The notes under the pieces are model-generated. The model was not told the origin of the DNA. It did no database searches and saw nothing but the letters and a program-made list of their open reading frames with translations. A program made the position numbers and the translations under genes. 64,000 nt of DNA from Chryseobacterium viscerum (GTDB taxonomy: Bacteria > Bacteroidota > Bacteroidia > Flavobacteriales > Weeksellaceae), in assembly GCF_002899945.2 (NCBI RefSeq), contig NZ_PPEG02000001.1, positions 620,001 to 684,000 on the forward strand. Reading direction: 5' to 3'. Positions 52,614 through 61,570 of the stretch are shown here, piece by piece (position 1 is the stretch's first letter; every line of letters begins with the position of its first letter).

Positions 52614-52886
52614 ATGAAAAAAATTCTTGTCACAGTTTTACTGACAACGTCAGCTCTGTTATTTGCTAAAAATGAATCTCCAAATAAAAATACGGAGTCC
52701 AAAAAAGCAACAGAAACTGTTTTAGTCGCTAAAAAAACGATTCAAACGGCAGATCAACAACAAAAACCTATTACAATATCTACAACAGCAAAAGAGATAG
52801 AACTGACTACAGCAGAAAAATGCGCTATTGAACTTGCTTTAGGTTCTGTAATTGCAGGTCCTCCTTACCACTGCTTACAACTTTAA
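52614..52886 (+). CDS. Small secreted protein of unknown function
   Basis: A 90-aa protein with a signal peptide (MKKILVTVLLTTSALLFAK), a Lys/Thr-rich linker and a C-terminal stretch AEKCAIELALGSVIAGPPYHCLQL with two cysteines. No family recognised. Its own promoter and a terminator duplicated from the upstream gene make it a self-contained unit of about 370 bp. Confidence 0.68.
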   Translation: MKKILVTVLLTTSALLFAKNESPNKNTESKKATETVLVAKKTIQTADQQQKPITISTTAKEIELTTAEKCAIELALGSVIAGPPYHCLQL

Positions 52887-52915
52887 TCCTCAGAAGAAAA
52901 TTCTTAATAAGATTC

Positions 52916-52958
52916 AAATCAACCCAGATACAGCAATGTATTTGGGTTGATTTCTTTT
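52916..52958 (+). terminator. Terminator, copy 2 of the repeat
   Basis: Same hairpin as 52459-52502, one base different in the loop region. The two copies are 457 bp apart in direct orientation and bracket the small secreted protein gene. Confidence 0.8.
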
Positions 52959-52994
52959 GTATTGAAACGTTATTTAGATTAAATTTAAATAGCG

Positions 52995-53002
52995 TATATT
53001 TG
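52995..53002 (+). promoter_or_regulatory. -7 promoter box of feoAB
   Basis: TATATTTG fits TAnnTTTG, 19 nt before the TTG start of feoA. I see no ferric-uptake-type operator. Confidence 0.5.
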
Positions 53003-53021
53003 CAGGACTAAAAATTAGGCT

Positions 53022-53276
53022 TTGAAAGAGAAAGGATTACATAAATTAAGTGGATTCCCTAAGAATAAAATGGGGAAGATATTGGGGTATGATAATGACC
53101 ATCTGAAAATGCCCAATAAAATTATTGAAATGGGGCTTCTTCCGGAAACCACTTTCAGAATTTTGTATCAGGCTCCGTTCAATGGGCCTATGTATGTAGA
53201 GTTTGGAGCAGAAAAAAGCCGGATTGCTCTTCGTGAGGAAGAAGGAGATTATATCATTGTTGAAGAATTGAATTAA
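53022..53276 (+). CDS. feoA: FeoA, ferrous iron transport accessory protein
   Basis: An 84-aa SH3-like domain protein: HKLSGFPKNKMGKILGYDND, KIIEMGLLPETTFRILYQAP and VEFGAEKSRIALREEE match FeoA. It helps FeoB in Fe(II) uptake, probably by binding FeoB's cytoplasmic part. The only usable start is TTG at 53022; the next Met (residue 17) would remove the first strand. The stop overlaps the feoB start (TAATG). Confidence 0.9.
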   Translation: MKEKGLHKLSGFPKNKMGKILGYDNDHLKMPNKIIEMGLLPETTFRILYQAPFNGPMYVEFGAEKSRIALREEEGDYIIVEELN

Positions 53277-55309
53277 TGCAGGAAAACAAGAAAAAACAGA
53301 TACTTTTAGTCGGAAATCCTAATGTAGGGAAGTCAACGGTTTTTAACATGCTTTGCAACAAAAAGCAGAAGACCGGGAACTATGCCGGCGTTACCGTTGC
53401 AAGTCATTCTGGGAACTATGCCTATAAAAACGAAGATGTTGAGGTGATCGACCTTCCAGGTTCTTACAGCTTATATCCGAGTTCAGAAGATGAAGCTATT
53501 TTTTCCAAATACCTTATTGATGAGCAGAAAAACTATGCTGGAGTCGTTTATATTCTTGAAGCATTAAGTTTAAAAAGAGGACTGCTTCTGTTTCAGCAGA
53601 TCCAGGACCTTGGTATTCCCATGATTTTGATTGTCAATCAGATTGACCAGGCAGAGAGAAGAGGTATTACCATAGATGTTGAGAAGTTTTCCGATGCATT
53701 AGGCCTTACAATTATCCAGACCAATGCCAAAGAACAGATCGGAATTGATGAAGTAAGAGAAGCCATTTACAAAAATGAATTTGTAAAAGCAGATAAAGTT
53801 TCTTTTGAAACCCCAAACGAACACAAAGATTTTATTCAGAAACTGGCAGCACATAAAGGTTTCGACAACGAATATAAAGCATGGATGAGCCTTTCATTGG
53901 GAACAGACCTGGGAAGAATAGGATCCGTAATGGAGCAGCTGAATGAAGCTGATACTAAAAGCCTGGTTCCAAAAAGATTACAGGTTCAGGAAACCGTTAG
54001 GAGATATCAGAACGTAGATAGAATACTGGAGAATGTAATTTCCAAGAAAGCTCAGTTTAAAGAATTACTGACCGAAAAGCTGGATAAGGTTTTGGTTCAT
54101 AAATTCTGGGGATATGTCGTCTTTTTATTGATCTTATTGGTTATTTTCCAAAGTGTATTCTTCCTTGCAGAATACCCGATGAACTGGATTGAAGAGACCT
54201 TCTCGTGGCTGGCTGCATTTACCAGCGAACACCTTCCTGAAGGTCCTGTCAATTCATTGATCTCAAACGGAATTGTTCCGGGAATAGGAGGAATTGTGGT
54301 TTTTGCACCACAGATTGGGATTCTGTTATATTTCCTTTATCTTCTGGAAGATTCAGGATATATGGCGAGAGTGGTATTCCTTATGGACAGACTGCTTCGT
54401 CCATTCGGGCTTAACGGTAAAAGTATCGTTCCGCTGGTGTCAGGAACTGCCTGTGCCATTCCTGCAGTAATTTCTACAAGAAATATTGAAAACGTTAAAG
54501 AGAGATTGCTGACGATCCTGGTAACACCGTTTATGACTTGTTCTGCAAGACTTCCGGTATACAGCATCGTTATTGGATTAATCATCTCAGAAGGAACGTT
54601 TTTAGGAATAAAATACAAAGCGTTGGTTCTGATGGGAATGTACCTTCTTGGGTTCCTGGTCGCTTTATTTTCAGCGGCAATTCTTAAGGGATTTATTAAA
54701 AGCAAAGGAAAAACATACCTGGTAATGGATCTTCCTACCTATAAAAAACCACTTTTTGCCTATGACCTTAAAATGGTTTTAGGAAAAGTATGGGACTTTA
54801 TTACCGGTGCCGGAAAAATAATTTTCATCGTAAGTATCATCATCTGGTTCCTGAGCTATTTCGGACCAAAACAAAAAGCAGATGAATTGGTAGCCGCTAA
54901 TGTTCACCTTGATCATTCTTATCTGGCCAAAATGGGGAAAGGAATAGAACCTATTATTGCTCCATTGGGTTACGATTGGAAAATGGGGGTAGGAATCCTG
55001 ACAAGTTTCGTAGCCAGAGAAGTTTTTGTAGGTACAATGTCTACACTATACAGCTTGGAAGATGATGCTCCGGAAGTAAAAGTAATTGATAAAATGAGAC
55101 GCGATGTAAAACCGAATGGCGAAAAAGTCTTCAGCTTTGCAACAGGAATCTCAGTGCTTCTTTTCTATGCATTTGCAATGCAGTGTGTCTCTACACTTGC
55201 AGTAGTCTACAGGGAAACCAAAAGCTGGAAATGGACTGGCTTTCAGGTTGCCATGATGACAGGTTTGGCATACTTTGTGTCGATGATAGCATATCAGATT
55301 TTAAAGTAA
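53276..55309 (+). CDS. feoB: FeoB, ferrous iron permease
   Basis: 677 aa. N-terminal GTPase: G1 GNPNVGKST (13-21), G3 DLPGSYSLYP, G4 NQID. The membrane part has two Gate motifs: VPLVSGTACAIPAVISTR and, in the second half, FMTCSARLPVYSIV-type residues with conserved Cys. Inner membrane, GTP-regulated Fe(II) import. It is a little shorter than E. coli FeoB (773 aa), as in many Bacteroidota. It overlaps feoA and the following small gene by 1 nt each. Confidence 0.96.
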   Translation: MQENKKKQILLVGNPNVGKSTVFNMLCNKKQKTGNYAGVTVASHSGNYAYKNEDVEVIDLPGSYSLYPSSEDEAIFSKYLIDEQKNYAGVVYILEALSLKRGLLLFQQIQDLGIPMILIVNQIDQAERRGITIDVEKFSDALGLTIIQTNAKEQIGIDEVREAIYKNEFVKADKVSFETPNEHKDFIQKLAAHKGFDNEYKAWMSLSLGTDLGRIGSVMEQLNEADTKSLVPKRLQVQETVRRYQNVDRILENVISKKAQFKELLTEKLDKVLVHKFWGYVVFLLILLVIFQSVFFLAEYPMNWIEETFSWLAAFTSEHLPEGPVNSLISNGIVPGIGGIVVFAPQIGILLYFLYLLEDSGYMARVVFLMDRLLRPFGLNGKSIVPLVSGTACAIPAVISTRNIENVKERLLTILVTPFMTCSARLPVYSIVIGLIISEGTFLGIKYKALVLMGMYLLGFLVALFSAAILKGFIKSKGKTYLVMDLPTYKKPLFAYDLKMVLGKVWDFITGAGKIIFIVSIIIWFLSYFGPKQKADELVAANVHLDHSYLAKMGKGIEPIIAPLGYDWKMGVGILTSFVAREVFVGTMSTLYSLEDDAPEVKVIDKMRRDVKPNGEKVFSFATGISVLLFYAFAMQCVSTLAVVYRETKSWKWTGFQVAMMTGLAYFVSMIAYQILK

Positions 55310-55461
55310 TGAATTCATCATTAATTTTTCAGTACATACTCATCTTATTGATTGTAGCATTTGCTTGTTATTCTCTATTTAAGGTGCTTAAAAAGAATTT
55401 TGCCCCTAAGAAATTCAGTTCCAAAAGAACAAACTGTGATAAAGATTGCGGCTGTTCTTAA
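55309..55461 (+). CDS. FeoB-associated Cys-rich membrane protein
   Basis: 50 aa starting MNSSLIFQYILILLIVAFAC, one transmembrane helix, then a basic stretch and a C-terminal cluster NCDKDCGCS. This fits the FeoB-associated Cys-rich membrane protein family found after feoB; it may serve as an FeoC-like redox or metal-sensing subunit. The start overlaps the feoB stop by 1 nt. Confidence 0.82.
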   Translation: MNSSLIFQYILILLIVAFACYSLFKVLKKNFAPKKFSSKRTNCDKDCGCS

Positions 55462-55527
55462 TATTGGGTTTATCGGATAATTGGAAAAAATAGAGTAAAT
55501 TCATTTTTCTAATTTAAATTATTCGAT

Positions 55528-56544
55528 TTGAATTTCTTAAAAGCAGGATTATTAATATTATTTTCTTCATTTTCCACGCAGGGAAAAGCACAATCCGATA
55601 CCACAAATACAAAGTCCTATGCAGATCAGGTAATGATTCGCGTGAATCTTGATACCAATATCGAAAGCTATATTTTTTCAGAAGGAGAAGGGAAGAATGC
55701 AAATAAGACAATCCTGTCAATCAACAACAAAACCAAAACATCCCTTTCAGTCGATTATAGAATAATAAGTGCAACTCTATCGTTTTCATCCAAATTTTTG
55801 CAGGGAAATAATGATGATCACATGAAGGGCGAAAGCTCATACACCGATTTTAGCTTCAGACTCTTCCCCGGGAGATTCATTCAGAATCTGTATTATAAAA
55901 ATGTTACGGGCTTTTATATTGAAAATATGAAAGACCTGTTCCCGCAATGGCAGGAAGGTCGGGATCCATACGTTCAGTTTCCTGATCTTAGGGTGCAAAG
56001 CTTTGGTGGATCCACTTCCTATATTCTTAATAAAAATTTTTCAGCAAGAAGTATCTACACACAAGGAGAATGGCAGAAGAAAAACAGTGGCAGCTGGGTT
56101 CCTTTTGTAGATTATGATCTTACTAATTTCAGAAATAAAATTGACGAAGTAAAAAGTAAAGAAACTCAATATAATATTGGAGGTAATATGGGGTATTTTT
56201 ATAACTGGGTAATAGGGAAAAATGTTAATATTTCACCTTATTTAGCTATTGGAATAGGAGGTAAATTCTCAAGCTACCGGAACTTTCAGAATGGAGGAGC
56301 AAAAGAAAATGCTCAATATGCCACCATAAGAATGCAGGGCGGTTTGCATGTAGGGTATAATACGGACCGGTTTTTATTCGGGGGTAAAATGAATTTTAAT
56401 ACCTACGCCTACGATCAGAAAAACAATCAGGCAGTGGAGAATAATAACCTCTATGGCTTGTTGTATGTGGGATATCGTTTTGCACCACCGAAAGTTGTGA
56501 AAAATACCTACGATAAAATCCAAAAAAAGATTCCGGTTCTATAA
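55528..56544 (+). CDS. DUF4421-like outer-membrane beta-barrel protein
   Basis: 338 aa from a TTG, with a signal peptide ending QGKAQS. The mature part is rich in alternating beta-strands (for example TSLSVDYRIISATLSFSSKFL, FSFRLFPGRFIQNLYYKNVTGFY and YATIRMQGGLHVGYNTDRF), as in DUF4421 proteins of Bacteroidota. Probably an outer-membrane barrel of 12-14 strands. Role unknown. Its C-terminus ends YDKIQKKIPVL rather than in an aromatic residue. Confidence 0.72.
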   Translation: MNFLKAGLLILFSSFSTQGKAQSDTTNTKSYADQVMIRVNLDTNIESYIFSEGEGKNANKTILSINNKTKTSLSVDYRIISATLSFSSKFLQGNNDDHMKGESSYTDFSFRLFPGRFIQNLYYKNVTGFYIENMKDLFPQWQEGRDPYVQFPDLRVQSFGGSTSYILNKNFSARSIYTQGEWQKKNSGSWVPFVDYDLTNFRNKIDEVKSKETQYNIGGNMGYFYNWVIGKNVNISPYLAIGIGGKFSSYRNFQNGGAKENAQYATIRMQGGLHVGYNTDRFLFGGKMNFNTYAYDQKNNQAVENNNLYGLLYVGYRFAPPKVVKNTYDKIQKKIPVL

Positions 56545-56562
56545 GTTGAAAGGTCTTTTAAG

Positions 56563-56570
56563 TATCTTTG
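56563..56570 (+). promoter_or_regulatory. -7 promoter box of glmM
   Basis: TATCTTTG fits TAnnTTTG, 37 nt before the start; a TTG at 56546 lies 14 nt upstream, closer than usual. Confidence 0.5.
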
Positions 56571-56607
56571 TCTGGTAAAATTTAGAAAACTATAAATTAA
56601 AAACATA

Positions 56608-57990
56608 ATGTCGTTAATAAAATCTATTTCCGGAATTCGCGGAACCATTGGTGGAAAAGTAAATGATAACTTGACACCGCTTGATGTGGTAAAATTCGCT
56701 TCTGCATTCGGAACCTGGCTTCAGAATAATAAAAATAAAAAAGACCTTACCCTTATCATTGGAAGAGATGCCAGAATTTCTGGTCAGATGGTTTCTTCCC
56801 TGGTGACTGCAACGTTGCAGGGATTAGGAATTAATGTTGTAGACTTAGGACTTTCTACAACACCCACGGTTGAAATAATGGTTCCTGAGCTTAATGCAGA
56901 TGGAGGAATCATCCTTACCGCTTCTCATAACCCAAAACAGTGGAATGCCCTTAAGTTATTAAACGAGAAAGGAGAGTTCATCACAGGTGAAAATGGAGCT
57001 GAAGTATTGGCTTTAGCAGAAAGTGAAGATTTCAACTATGCAGAAGTAGATGATCTTGGACAATATGAAACAAGAGAGGATGCTTTTGATATCCATATTA
57101 AGCAGATTCTGGATTTACCAATGGTAGATGCAGAAGCCATCAAGGCTAAGAATTTTAAAGTAGTTCTGGATGCTGTGAACTCTACAGGAGGTATTGCAAT
57201 TCCTATGCTTTTGGATACATTAGGATGTGAAACGGTCAAATTATACTGTGAACCTACCGGACATTTCCCACATAATCCAGAACCCCTGAAAGAACATTTG
57301 GGAGATATCTGCGAATTGGTGAAAAAGGAAAATGCAGACTTAGGAATCGTGGTAGATCCGGATGTGGACCGATTAGCTTTGATCGATGAAAAAGGCGAAA
57401 TGTTTGGTGAAGAATATACATTGGTAGCCGTGGCAGATTACTTGCTAAAGCATAAAAATGGTGTAGCAGTCTCTAATCTTTCTTCAAGCCGTGCCTTGAG
57501 AGATGTAGCACATACCCACAATTCTGAATATTTTGCAAGTGCTGTAGGAGAAGTAAATGTAGTTACTTTGATGAAAGAGAAAAATGCAGTCATTGGAGGA
57601 GAAGGAAACGGAGGAATTATCTATCCTGATTTACATTACGGAAGAGATTCTTTAGTAGGGGTCGCTTTATTTTTAACCCATTTGGCTAAAGAAAACAAAA
57701 CTGTTTCTGAGCTAAGAGCAGGATACCCAAGCTATTTTATGGGGAAAAAGAAAATAGAACTGACTCCTGAGATTGATGTAGATGCGATCTTAAGCAAAAT
57801 GGAGCAGGAATACAAAAATGAAGAAGTTTCCGTTGTAGACGGTGTTAAAATAGACTTTGAAAATAACTGGGTTCACCTTAGAAAATCTAATACAGAGCCT
57901 ATTATCAGAATTTATACAGAAGCTAAATCTCAGGAAGAAGCAGATAAATTAGGAGATGACATCATTGCTAAAATCAAGAGTTTAATCTAA
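56608..57990 (+). CDS. glmM: Phosphoglucosamine mutase
   Basis: A 460-aa alpha-D-phosphohexomutase, giving glucosamine 1-phosphate for UDP-GlcNAc. Phosphoserine loop TASHNPKQWNALK (about 109-121), metal loop DPDVDRLALID (about 250-260), sugar loop GGEGNGGIIYPDLHYGRDS and C-terminal phosphate loop RKSNTEPIIRIYTEA. It follows the Bacteroidota GlmM/ManB-like branch, so some phosphomannomutase activity cannot be excluded. Cytosolic. Confidence 0.92.
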   Translation: MSLIKSISGIRGTIGGKVNDNLTPLDVVKFASAFGTWLQNNKNKKDLTLIIGRDARISGQMVSSLVTATLQGLGINVVDLGLSTTPTVEIMVPELNADGGIILTASHNPKQWNALKLLNEKGEFITGENGAEVLALAESEDFNYAEVDDLGQYETREDAFDIHIKQILDLPMVDAEAIKAKNFKVVLDAVNSTGGIAIPMLLDTLGCETVKLYCEPTGHFPHNPEPLKEHLGDICELVKKENADLGIVVDPDVDRLALIDEKGEMFGEEYTLVAVADYLLKHKNGVAVSNLSSSRALRDVAHTHNSEYFASAVGEVNVVTLMKEKNAVIGGEGNGGIIYPDLHYGRDSLVGVALFLTHLAKENKTVSELRAGYPSYFMGKKKIELTPEIDVDAILSKMEQEYKNEEVSVVDGVKIDFENNWVHLRKSNTEPIIRIYTEAKSQEEADKLGDDIIAKIKSLI

Positions 57991-57999
57991 AAATATACG

Positions 58000-58029
58000 A
58001 AGAACGGACGCATTGTCCGTTCTTTTTTT
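58000..58029 (+). terminator. Terminator of glmM
   Basis: AGAACGGAC/GTCCGTTCT stem with a 4-nt loop (GCATT region) and seven T. Confidence 0.85.
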
Positions 58030-58038
58030 ATATCAGGA

Positions 58039-58617
58039 ATGTTTGAAAATATCAAAAACAGGTTTCCTTTTCCTAAAGAAAAATGGAGGAAGTTTCTCGG
58101 CAGTTTTGAACGGATGGAAGTTCCTGCCAAAACTTTGCTTTTAAAAGAAGACGAAGTTTCCTATAATGCCTATTACATTGAAAAAGGCATGGTAAGAGCC
58201 TGGTATAATAATGATGGGAAAGACGTTACATTTCAGTTTTTCCTGGAGAATACAATGTTCTCGTCCCTTGAAAGCTTTAGAAAAGGATTACCAAGTATGG
58301 TTTCATTTGAGACCATAGAACCCTGTATATTATACAAAATCAAAAAACCTGATGTGGAAGCTTTCTTAGAAGAAGTGTATGAAAATCCTGAGCTCAGAAC
58401 TCTGTTTATGGATGCTCTTTTCGAAAGGGTGTTCGATTATATGAAGCATTTCTTTTCATTTATTAAAGATACACCGCAGCAACGGTATATCAATCTGGTC
58501 AAAACCAAGCCGGAGATCATCAGAAGAGTTCCCCAGCATTATATCGCTTCTTATCTCGGGATTACAACGGTACATCTCAGCAGGATAAAAAGTAAAATCC
58601 TGAAAGAAAATCCTTAA
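58039..58617 (+). CDS. Crp/Fnr family transcriptional regulator
   Basis: 192 aa. The cyclic-nucleotide-binding-like domain (about 15-115) includes VPAKTLLLKEDEVSYNAYYIEKG and FFLENTMFSS. A C-terminal winged helix-turn-helix follows, with VPQHYIASYLGITTVHLSRIKS. No Cys cluster for an iron-sulfur centre, so not an oxygen-sensing FNR. The start ATG is 9 nt after the glmM terminator. The AACA-n2-TGTT palindrome upstream of 58960 is a plausible target. Confidence 0.87.
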   Translation: MFENIKNRFPFPKEKWRKFLGSFERMEVPAKTLLLKEDEVSYNAYYIEKGMVRAWYNNDGKDVTFQFFLENTMFSSLESFRKGLPSMVSFETIEPCILYKIKKPDVEAFLEEVYENPELRTLFMDALFERVFDYMKHFFSFIKDTPQQRYINLVKTKPEIIRRVPQHYIASYLGITTVHLSRIKSKILKENP

Positions 58618-58897
58618 GAGGTGGGAAGTGGGAGGTCAGAAGCAGGAAGTAAAAAAAAACACTGTATAACTTCGGACTCATCTTAAATACGATGTCCGCA
58701 AAGAATAATGTCCTTAATTGAAGAGGATCGCAAAAGCGTTTCACTCAGCAATGTTGATTGTTCATTGCTAAACGAAGTGCCTTAACGAACACATAATACA
58801 CAATATCCTATTCCTTAGCAACCTCTGTGTTTCTTAACTTTATTACCCGCTTTATAAACTCCCAGCCTCCCTCTTCCAGCTCCCTTTCCTAAAACTG
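58618..58897. repeat. Intergenic repeat-like element with purine/pyrimidine inverted ends
   Basis: Gene-free stretch. The first about 30 nt (GTGGGAAGTGGGAGGTCAGA at 58621) and the last about 32 nt (58859-58890, pyrimidine-rich) are imperfect reverse complements. The interior has no ORF of coding character. Such purine-rich ends are common in mobile intergenic repeats of related genomes, as I recall. Confidence 0.4.
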
Positions 58898-58942
58898 ATA
58901 ACAAATGTTATTGCTTTGCTGGGGTTCCCGGTAATAATTTTG
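58898..58942 (+). promoter_or_regulatory. Promoter and Crp/Fnr-like operator before the oxidoreductase gene
   Basis: A perfect inverted repeat ATAACA-2 nt-TGTTAT (58898-58911) is followed by TTG (58911-58913), a 21-nt spacer and TAATTTTG (58935-58942). The operator abuts the -33 element, as expected for an activator site. Confidence 0.6.
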
Positions 58943-58959
58943 TATAAAAATTTAGAGCA

Positions 58960-59931
58960 ATGAAAGCAGCGGTAATATTCGAAAAAGGAAAGAGTCCTCA
59001 ATATGCAGATTTTCCGGAGCCGGAAGCAGTAGCGGAAAACGAGGTTTTAATATCAGTAAAAGCAGCATCTATTAAAAATCTTGATAGGGCAAGAGCGAGT
59101 GGAAATCATTATTCCACGGAGAAAGAAGAACATAAGCCCACCATTATTGGTTCAGATGGCGCAGGATATCTTGAAAACGGAGATAAAGTTTATTTTTTCA
59201 GCAAAAAAGGGACCGTAGCAGAAAAAGTGGTGGTCGATAAAAAGATGACTGTTCCAATCCCCTCAGAACTGGACTTTTCTATAGCAGCAGCATTACCCAA
59301 TGCGGTGATGGGATCTGCAATGGCATTAAGATGTAAGGCAGGCATACAACCCGGAAATATAGTTCTGATCAACGGAGCAACGGGAATCACTGGGAAGATC
59401 GCTGTTCAGATTGCCAGATTATATGGGGCAAAAAAAATTATTGTTACCGGAAGAAATGAGGAAGCTTTACAAGCCTTGCTTGAACTGGGGGCTGATGAGA
59501 TGATTTCCCTCAAAGCAGACGACCATGATTTTAAACAAAAAATAAAAGAAATTCATAGCGAGACCCCTATAGATATTATCCTGGACTATATCTGGGGGCA
59601 TTCCATAGAAATGATCCTGACTGCTCTTAAAGGAGACGGTACATTTTCTCACCATTCAAAACTCGTTACCGTAGGCGGAATGAGCGGAGATACTATTCAG
59701 CTGTCTTCACAGATTCTCAGAGGAACCAATATTCAGATTTCGGGATCAGGATTGGGAAGCTGGACGAAAGAAGAATCAGCGCTTCTCTTTTCGGAAATTA
59801 TTCCTGAAATGTTTCAGGCAGCTTTAGACGGAAAAATTAATATGGAGACGGAAAATGTTGATATTAAGGAGGTTGAGTCTGTATGGAATGGGTATGTACA
59901 AAGCGGAAAGCGGCTTGTTATAAGAATTTAA
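58960..59931 (+). CDS. Quinone oxidoreductase-like MDR dehydrogenase
   Basis: A 323-aa medium-chain reductase. The GroES-like N-terminal half starts MKAAVIFEKGKSPQYADFPEP. The Rossmann domain has INGATGITGKIAVQIARLYGA (about 141-161) and a following VTGRNEEAL strand. No zinc-binding cysteines, so it belongs to the zinc-free, NADPH-using quinone oxidoreductase group. Substrate unknown. Probably controlled by the neighbouring Crp/Fnr protein. Confidence 0.87.
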   Translation: MKAAVIFEKGKSPQYADFPEPEAVAENEVLISVKAASIKNLDRARASGNHYSTEKEEHKPTIIGSDGAGYLENGDKVYFFSKKGTVAEKVVVDKKMTVPIPSELDFSIAAALPNAVMGSAMALRCKAGIQPGNIVLINGATGITGKIAVQIARLYGAKKIIVTGRNEEALQALLELGADEMISLKADDHDFKQKIKEIHSETPIDIILDYIWGHSIEMILTALKGDGTFSHHSKLVTVGGMSGDTIQLSSQILRGTNIQISGSGLGSWTKEESALLFSEIIPEMFQAALDGKINMETENVDIKEVESVWNGYVQSGKRLVIRI

Positions 59932-60138
59932 CCCCAATTTGCGTTTTTTTATCCACAATCCTTTTATTGGTTTTCTTTTTTTACTATTTTTATAATAGAA
60001 ATTAATGAAATGGAAAATTCAAAAAAAAGTTGCAACTTTGCATAAATATTTGAATATCAGTTTCAGATGTATTATTAACTAAAAGTTTGCCGAGGTTTGT
60101 AAGCAAATTCAGACATTGGGCCGACAGAGAGGACACTA

Positions 60139-61521
60139 TTGGAAGAGTATTTTGGAAATGAGCTTGTAAAAAAGTTCGAGGAAATGATGGAAAACAATGA
60201 CGAATTCTACTTCGATACCGAAGAATTAGAAGACATTATTGTTTATTATTTGGAGCTTGGAGATTTTAATTACGCTGATATGGCGGTTACTTATGGTCTG
60301 AAGCTTCATCCCAATTCATTGGATATCAAGATTAAAAGACTTGAGATCCTTTTGGAGTGGGAAGAGTATAATGCAGCGAAAGAATTAATCAATGAGTTAA
60401 AAGGTGCTTCTATGGAGAACACAGACTTTTTGGTTTGCTACGCGAAGTATTATTCGAACCTAGGAAATCCTAGAAAATCCATTGAAATTTGTAAAAAAGC
60501 TTTGACATTAGAGGAAGAAGAAAACTTTCTCCACAACTTTATTGCGGATGAATATGTGAATCTTGGAGATCCTTTTAACGCTCTTAGACACTACAGAAAG
60601 GCACTTAAAGAAGATCCAACGGATGAATATTCGCTGGAAAACTGTATGGTGTGTTTCAGTGAACTGAATAAGAACGAGGAGGCTATTGCCTTTCTTAATG
60701 AATATTTAGATGAATTCTCTTATTCTGAAACCGCATGGTTTGAGTATGGGCAATTCTATTTCAACAGAAAAAATTATGATGAAGCGATAAAAGGCTATGA
60801 TTATTTGCTGGCAATCAACTCTACTTCTGTAGGGGTATATGCCAATAAAGCAGCCTGTTATGAAGCTTTGGGACAATACCAGAAGGCAATCGAGACGTAT
60901 GAAGAGATGCTGGAACTGGAATATACGAAGGCATTTACTTTTTATAAGATCGGACTATGCAATAAGGCATTAAAAAATCCTATTTTAGCTTTAAACGCAT
61001 TCCAGAAATCATTGAGAGAAGACCCTCAGTTTTATCTTGCGATGATGGAACAGTCTTATCTTTACGAAGAAATGGGCGGAATGTCTGAAGCATTGCATTA
61101 TGCCAAAGAAGCCACCCAGCTGAATGAAAACAATCTTGATTATCAAAAGAGATTGGCTTTCTTATTCATCGATTCAGGGAAATTTGAAGAAAGTCTTTCC
61201 TGTCTTAAAAAACTCGTAGATGCTGAGCCCACAAGGTTCTACAACTGGTATGCCTATTCAGAAGTTTTGATGTTGGTAGGAGAGTATGAAGATGCGGTAA
61301 CGGTTTTGAATAAAGCGTTAAAAAATCACCACAGAGCGGAACTGTTTTATCAGTTAAGCAACTGTTTTTTTAACCTGAAAGACCAGGATAAAGGGATGGA
61401 TGCACTTCAGAAAGCATTAGACCTGGACCCTTCTTTAGTGAAGGATATGCAGAAAAAGTACCCGTATATTAAAGATGAGGTGAAAAAGGCTAAGGCAAGT
61501 AGAGTGAGAAAAAAGAACTAG
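60139..61521 (+). CDS. Tetratricopeptide repeat protein
   Basis: A 460-aa soluble protein of about a dozen TPR units, for example DPFNALRHYRKALKEDPTD, YQKAIETYEEMLELEYTKAF and YEDAVTVLNKALKNHHRAEL. Starts at a TTG (60139); no ATG gives the conserved acidic N-terminus LEEYFGNELVKKFEEMMENN. No signal peptide. Protein-protein scaffold in the cytoplasm; no partner suggested by neighbours. Confidence 0.85.
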   Translation: MEEYFGNELVKKFEEMMENNDEFYFDTEELEDIIVYYLELGDFNYADMAVTYGLKLHPNSLDIKIKRLEILLEWEEYNAAKELINELKGASMENTDFLVCYAKYYSNLGNPRKSIEICKKALTLEEEENFLHNFIADEYVNLGDPFNALRHYRKALKEDPTDEYSLENCMVCFSELNKNEEAIAFLNEYLDEFSYSETAWFEYGQFYFNRKNYDEAIKGYDYLLAINSTSVGVYANKAACYEALGQYQKAIETYEEMLELEYTKAFTFYKIGLCNKALKNPILALNAFQKSLREDPQFYLAMMEQSYLYEEMGGMSEALHYAKEATQLNENNLDYQKRLAFLFIDSGKFEESLSCLKKLVDAEPTRFYNWYAYSEVLMLVGEYEDAVTVLNKALKNHHRAELFYQLSNCFFNLKDQDKGMDALQKALDLDPSLVKDMQKKYPYIKDEVKKAKASRVRKKN

Positions 61522-61537
61522 ATTAATCTAAAAACAA

Positions 61538-61570
61538 TAAAAAACCTGCAGAAATGCAGGTTTTTTTTAT
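61538..61570. terminator. Bidirectional terminator
   Basis: AAAACCTGCA/TGCAGGTTTT with a GAAA loop, between the TPR gene and the convergent lipoprotein gene; T run of eight. Confidence 0.88.
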
